Position numbers and translations under genes: made by a program. From CAZXWK01 sp964644675 (GTDB taxonomy: Bacteria; Actinomycetota; Coriobacteriia; Anaerosomatales; JAAXUF01), in NCBI GenBank assembly GCA_964644675.1, contig CAZXWK010000079.1, positions 1 through 5,265 of the forward strand: 5,265 nucleotides of DNA, written 5' to 3'. Position 1 is the first letter of the stretch. The number at the start of each line of letters is the position of its first letter. Under the pieces are notes generated by a model. That model worked only from the letters and a program-made list of their open reading frames with translations. It did no database searches and was not told the origin of the DNA. Positions 4,455 to 5,265 of this stretch are shown here, piece by piece.

Positions 4455-5265
4455 GCCTGAACGGCAAGGTCGTCGTCGTCACCGGATCGACTCGCGGTAT
4501 CGGACTCGCGATCGCCGAGGAGGCCGCCCGGCAGGGCGGGCGCGTCGTGGTTTCGAGCCGCACGCCGCACTCGGTCGAACAGGCCGTCGAGCGGATCCGC
4601 GGCGCGGTCCCCTCGGCGGAGATCTCGGGGTTCTCGGCGAACGTCGCACATTGGGAGGAGGTCGACGACCTCAAGGCACACGCGCTCTCGGCCTTTGGCC
4701 GCATCGACGTCTGGTTCAACAACGCCGGCGTCTCGAACGGCTACCGCTACCTCGACGACGAGAGCAACCAGGAGCTGCACGACCTCATCACCATCAACGT
4801 CCTGGGCCACCTCTACGGCGCCAAGGCGATGATCCCGTACTTCCGCGAGCACGGCGGCTACCTCATGAACATGTGCGGCCGGGGTTGGAAGGGCTCGGCG
4901 ACGCCGTACACGACCGCCTACGCCGCGTCCAAGGCGGCGATCGCCTCGCTCACCCGTTCGCTCGCCGCCGAGAACAAGGACGCCACCAACGTCTCGATCA
5001 ACGCGTTCACGCCCGGCATGGTGGCGACCGACTTCTACGCCGACATCGAGTGCAGCCCGCGCCTCGAGTCCACCCGCGGCAACATCGACCTCGCGCTCGA
5101 AGCGTTCGGGACGCCGGTCGACCAGGTCGCGCGCCGCGCCGTCTCGCTCATCGCCGAGAAGCCCGGCGCCGCGACCGGCAAGATCTACGCGATGCTCTCG
5201 CCGGGACACATGATCCGCGGCGGCGCGAAGATGGCGTACTGGGGGATGACGGGGAAGCTCGCCCG
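4451..5265 (+). CDS. SDR family NAD(P)-dependent oxidoreductase, NYC1/NOL-like, 3' end outside window
   Basis: The frame is open from ATG 4451 to the window edge (271 codons), with Shine-Dalgarno AAGGAG (4440-4445) at 5 nt and a 4-nt overlap with the preceding gene. Classical SDR landmarks are present: TGSTRGIG cofactor loop (11-18), NNAG (90-93), INV in the alpha-5 region, Y157-x3-K161 (YAASK) and a PGMVATDF segment. The usual NISS serine site is NMCG here (140-143), so the normal catalytic Ser is absent. S149 in GSATP is the nearest hydroxyl. The stretch NMCGRGWKGSATPYTTAY resembles chlorophyll b reductases NYC1/NOL (NMDGAGSGGSSTP..., from memory) rather than FabG-like enzymes. R15 and S37-R38 after the second strand suggest NADPH preference. 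A chlorophyll role is not implied in this context and the substrate is unknown. Confidence 0.9.
   Translation, partial: MSLNGKVVVVTGSTRGIGLAIAEEAARQGGRVVVSSRTPHSVEQAVERIRGAVPSAEISGFSANVAHWEEVDDLKAHALSAFGRIDVWFNNAGVSNGYRYLDDESNQELHDLITINVLGHLYGAKAMIPYFREHGGYLMNMCGRGWKGSATPYTTAYAASKAAIASLTRSLAAENKDATNVSINAFTPGMVATDFYADIECSPRLESTRGNIDLALEAFGTPVDQVARRAVSLIAEKPGAATGKIYAMLSPGHMIRGGAKMAYWGMTGKLA

Noticed and set aside
4364..5209. A 281-codon minus-strand open frame over the SDR gene.
   Set aside because: Antisense shadow. The plus frame shows complete SDR motifs and a coupled start.

Overview
The window is GC-rich bacterial DNA with compact genes, strong G/C preference at third codon positions, and tRNA genes that encode their own 3' CCA. 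The gene content would suit an actinobacterial lineage, possibly an anaerobic one such as the Coriobacteriia. That placement is inference from base composition and gene types and is not certain.

Left part (1-2661): the 3' end of a seven-bladed YVTN-type beta-propeller protein, a tRNA-Ser(UGA), and an exported zinc-metalloenzyme of the phospholipase C / S1-P1 nuclease fold fused to a C-terminal beta-propeller. No terminator is visible between the tRNA-Ser and the enzyme gene. Middle part (2697-3075): tRNA-Ser(GCU) and tRNA-Arg(ACG), each with its own promoter, closed by a strong intrinsic terminator.

The most notable locus is on the minus strand at 3222-3694. A small thioredoxin-like gene begins with a good ribosome-binding site, meets an in-frame TGA at codon 17 (Cys-Ser-TGA), and continues in the same frame to residue 127. 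A hairpin with an 8-bp stem and a GGUCU apical loop starts 19 nt after the TGA. It fits the bacterial SECIS pattern and shares its loop with the E. coli fdhF SECIS as remembered. The gene is therefore read as a selenoprotein with a C-S-U motif. Its promoter contains the inverted repeat ATACCC-CCAT-GGGTAT, which resembles CsoR/CstR-family operators and suggests control by metal or reactive-sulfur stress. A 30-codon ORF overlaps its stop by ATGA.

Right part (3705-5265): a divergent intergenic region with several hairpins on its right side, then a probable two-gene plus-strand operon. This comprises a TIGR00725/LOG-like Rossmann nucleotide-binding protein and, with a 4-nt overlap, an SDR oxidoreductase cut by the window edge. 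The SDR lacks the usual catalytic serine and resembles the NYC1/NOL-like branch. Nothing in the window shows the selenocysteine machinery (selA, selB, selC, selD), so the selenoprotein reading depends on those genes existing elsewhere in the genome.
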